Source: Scatomonas sp963661545 (GTDB lineage Bacteria; Bacillota; Clostridia; Lachnospirales; Lachnospiraceae). Taken from it: a stretch of 16,502 bases of DNA. The notes beneath the pieces are model-generated. The model was not told the DNA's origin, ran no database searches, and saw only the letters and a list, made by a program, of their open reading frames with translations. How positions within the stretch are numbered: the stretch's first letter is position 1; each line of letters begins with the position of its first letter. Location of the stretch: positions 1-16,502 of the forward strand of contig CAVLCU010000047.1 in assembly GCA_963661545.1 (NCBI GenBank), read 5' to 3'. This document shows positions 14,738 to 16,502 of this stretch, one piece after another. Position numbers and translations under genes: made by a program.

Positions 14738-16282
14738 ATGGGAAGACTTAAGAGAATTCTGAAATTATTTTCCAACCGCATCACCTTGACGGTCATCGCC
14801 ATGGCATTGCAATTTTCCTGGTATTTCTTTTTGATTCTATATATAACCAGCAATAATATTTTCTTTTATATCCTGATGTGGCTGCTGGCCTTCGGAACGG
14901 TTCTATGGGTGATTAATAAAAGGATTAATCCCAGTTATAAGCTGATCTGGACTATTTTGATTCTGGCTACCCCTATTGTAGGATTGATCTTTTATTTTGT
15001 CATGGGGAAATCCAGGGTAGCCAGGAAGTTCCAGCGAGCCCTTCGGGAGATTAAGGAGGATAATAAGGAGCTTCTGCAGGAGGATCCGGCAGTGAGGGAG
15101 GAGTTGAAGTCCCTGGATCTGGGAATTGCCAATCAATCCTGGTATCTGACCCATTCCCTGGGCATGCCCTGTTATCGAAATACGATGACAGAATATTTCT
15201 CTGTGGGGGAGGATTGGTTTCAACGCTATCTGGAGGAGCTGAAAAAGGCAAAGCACTATATCTTCCTGGAATATTTCATTGTGGCTAAGGGCTATATGTG
15301 GGACTCTATCCTGGAAATTCTGAAGGAGAAGGCAAAGCAGGGAGTGGATATCAGGTTCATCTATGATGGAATGGTCTGTGTGACTACCCTGCCCTTTAAG
15401 TATTATAAGGAGCTGCAGTCCTACGGAATCAAATGTGCAGCCTTCAACCCCTTTCGTCCGGTCCTGAATATCATCCAGAATAATCGGGATCACAGAAAAA
15501 TAACGGTGATAGACGGCCATACGGCCTTTACCGGCGGTATTAATCTGGCTGACGAATATATCAATCGGAATTCTCGCTTTGGTCATTGGAAGGATTCCGG
15601 AATCATGATGCGGGGGGACGCGGTCTGGAGCATGACGGTGATGTTTCTGGAGATGTGGTCTGTGACCTCCCGTCTCCCCTGTGATTTCGAACCCTATCGT
15701 CCCCGGGAGCACTATGAAGATGTCTTCGAGAACGACGGCTTTGTGCAGCCCTATGGAGATTCCCCCTTGGATGGGGAGACCGTGGGAGAGAATGTCTATC
15801 GAAATATTCTCAGCAATGCGAAGAAATACGTCTATATCTTCACACCCTATCTGGTGCTGGACAATGAGATGATGACAGAGCTGTGCAATGTGGCCAAGAA
15901 GGGGGTAGATGTGCGGATCGTCACGCCGGGCATTCCGGATAAGAAGATGGTCTTTCTCCTGACCCAGTCTTATTATGAACAGCTGCTGGAGGCAGGGGTG
16001 CGCATCTATGAATACAGTCCGGGCTTTATTCATTCCAAGAATTTTGTCTGTGACGATGAGGTGGCAGTGGTAAGTACCATCAACCTGGATTATCGCAGCC
16101 TTTACCTGCACTTTGAGTGCGGAACATGGATGTATCAGACCAAGACAGTTATGGCGGCCAAACAGGATGCTCTGGACACCTTCCAGGTATGCAGGGAGAT
16201 AGATCTGGAATTCTGCCGCAGCCGCAGACTGCCGGTTCGGGCCTTGCAAAGTATCCTAAGAGCGGTGGCGCCGATTCTGTAG
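14738..16282 (+). CDS. cls: Cardiolipin synthase (phospholipase D superfamily)
   Basis: A membrane enzyme that condenses phosphatidylglycerol to cardiolipin and glycerol. It has 514 residues, as usual for bacterial Cls. The N-terminus is hydrophobic: segments about 17-37 and 41-58, then 69-89, followed by a basic, charged region. The two HKD signatures of the phospholipase D fold are intact: H252-R-K254 with D259, then GGINLADEY; and H432-S-K434 with D439, then STINLDYRS. The ATG at 14738 follows AGGAGAG with suitable spacing. It is preceded by its own predicted promoter. No other phospholipid gene is in the window, so its placement after rpsU is probably incidental. Confidence 0.95.
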   Translation: MGRLKRILKLFSNRITLTVIAMALQFSWYFFLILYITSNNIFFYILMWLLAFGTVLWVINKRINPSYKLIWTILILATPIVGLIFYFVMGKSRVARKFQRALREIKEDNKELLQEDPAVREELKSLDLGIANQSWYLTHSLGMPCYRNTMTEYFSVGEDWFQRYLEELKKAKHYIFLEYFIVAKGYMWDSILEILKEKAKQGVDIRFIYDGMVCVTTLPFKYYKELQSYGIKCAAFNPFRPVLNIIQNNRDHRKITVIDGHTAFTGGINLADEYINRNSRFGHWKDSGIMMRGDAVWSMTVMFLEMWSVTSRLPCDFEPYRPREHYEDVFENDGFVQPYGDSPLDGETVGENVYRNILSNAKKYVYIFTPYLVLDNEMMTELCNVAKKGVDVRIVTPGIPDKKMVFLLTQSYYEQLLEAGVRIYEYSPGFIHSKNFVCDDEVAVVSTINLDYRSLYLHFECGTWMYQTKTVMAAKQDALDTFQVCREIDLEFCRSRRLPVRALQSILRAVAPIL

Positions 16283-16288
16283 GCGGCT

Positions 16289-16352
16289 TGCCCGTCTGGG
16301 TTTTTTAGGAAGATGTCGCGACTTGCTACAGATGAAAGCCGACTGCTCCGCG
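16289..16352. repeat. Intergenic direct repeat, copy 1
   Basis: This 64-nt unit starts with TGCCCGTCTGGGTTTTTTAG and ends with GACTGCTCCGCG. It matches copy 2 at 59 of 64 positions by eye. It begins 6 nt after the cls stop. The leading CCC-GTCT-GGG followed by six T could act as a weak terminator for cls. Past the core, a variable stretch leads to CCCGCAG (16363-16369), which is shared with copy 2. An 8-bp palindrome, GTCGCGAC, lies at 16315-16322 in this copy only. Confidence 0.8.
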
Positions 16353-16377
16353 TCGTGGGCATCCCGCAGCTTGTGTC

Positions 16378-16441
16378 TGCCCGTCTGGGTTTTTTAGGAG
16401 GATGTCGAGTCTCACTACAGATGAAAGCCGACTGCTCCGCG
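16378..16441. repeat. Intergenic direct repeat, copy 2
   Basis: The second copy is offset by 89 bp and differs from copy 1 at five core positions. Here the 3' part forms a clear hairpin: CGACTGC (16429-16435) pairs with GCAGTCG (16454-16460), and an inner CGCG-CTA-CGCG stem lies at 16438-16448. Another small hairpin, GCCC-TATC-GGGC, follows at 16480-16491. No gene is supported between 16283 and the window end. Repeats of this sort are often dispersed in genomes; whether more copies follow cannot be seen. Confidence 0.8.
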
Positions 16442-16502
16442 CTACGCGCTCCCGCAGTCGCCGCCGGTATCAACAATCCGCCCTATCGGGCTACTTGTCG
16501 AT

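Noticed and set aside
14903..16249. Long antisense open frame (448 codons) opposite cls
   Set aside because: It is the complementary shadow of a gene with intact HKD motifs. Its translation shows no recognisable domain and it has no fitting ribosome binding site.
16289..16460. CRISPR array
   Set aside because: Only two copies, a 64-nt core with internal differences, a 25-nt variable part and no cas genes. It fits an intergenic repeat better.
16135..16476. Antisense open frame (113 codons) through the terminal repeats and cls end
   Set aside because: It consists of repeat sequence and the cls complement. There is no domain, and the frame is a by-product of the repeat.

Overview
The window reads as chromosomal DNA from a low-to-mid-GC Gram-positive of the class Clostridia, most likely a Lachnospiraceae-type anaerobe. 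This is inferred from strong GGAGG-type ribosome binding sites, consensus sigma-A promoters, a CobA-HemD fusion and the gene order; no database search was possible. All genes lie on the + strand. A run of 99 N (1304-1402) inside cbiB shows a draft assembly or metagenome bin.

Region 1 (1-3299) is the end of a cobalamin-type cluster. It holds the tail of an unidentified gene, a metal-dependent amidohydrolase of unknown substrate, cbiB (adenosylcobinamide-phosphate synthase, interrupted by the gap) and a CobD-like PLP enzyme that would supply the aminopropanol phosphate CbiB attaches.

Region 2 (3296-9836) encodes the path from glutamyl-tRNA to precorrin-2 and sirohydrochlorin: hemA, a precorrin-2 dehydrogenase, hemC, a cobA-hemD fusion, hemB and hemL. 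HemA and HemL make 5-aminolevulinate, HemB makes porphobilinogen, HemC and the HemD domain make uroporphyrinogen III, and the CobA domain plus the dehydrogenase divert it to precorrin-2 and sirohydrochlorin. No hemE or later haem gene is present, and cbiB and cobD sit next door, so the set looks dedicated to B12 and sirohaem rather than protohaem. Tight junctions (4-nt GTGA, 14-nt and 1-nt overlaps) suggest one translationally coupled operon.

Region 3 (9840-11629) continues the same direction with rnhA, 3 nt after hemL, and tyrS. They may be co-transcribed with the tetrapyrrole genes, as no promoter or terminator is visible before them.

Region 4 (11617-16282) is made of separately promoted housekeeping genes: alaS, rpsU and a cardiolipin synthase (cls). 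Each has a well-formed -35/-10 pair. The cls promoter is superimposed on the rpsU terminator, and rpsU has an inverted repeat in its leader touching the Shine-Dalgarno sequence.

Region 5 (16283-16502) has no supported gene. It holds two imperfect direct copies (period 89 bp) of a hairpin-containing intergenic repeat that may continue past the window. I found no novel defence or mobile system; the most interesting signals are regulatory (the terminator/promoter overlap, the rpsU leader) plus the uncharacterised amidohydrolase and the terminal repeat.
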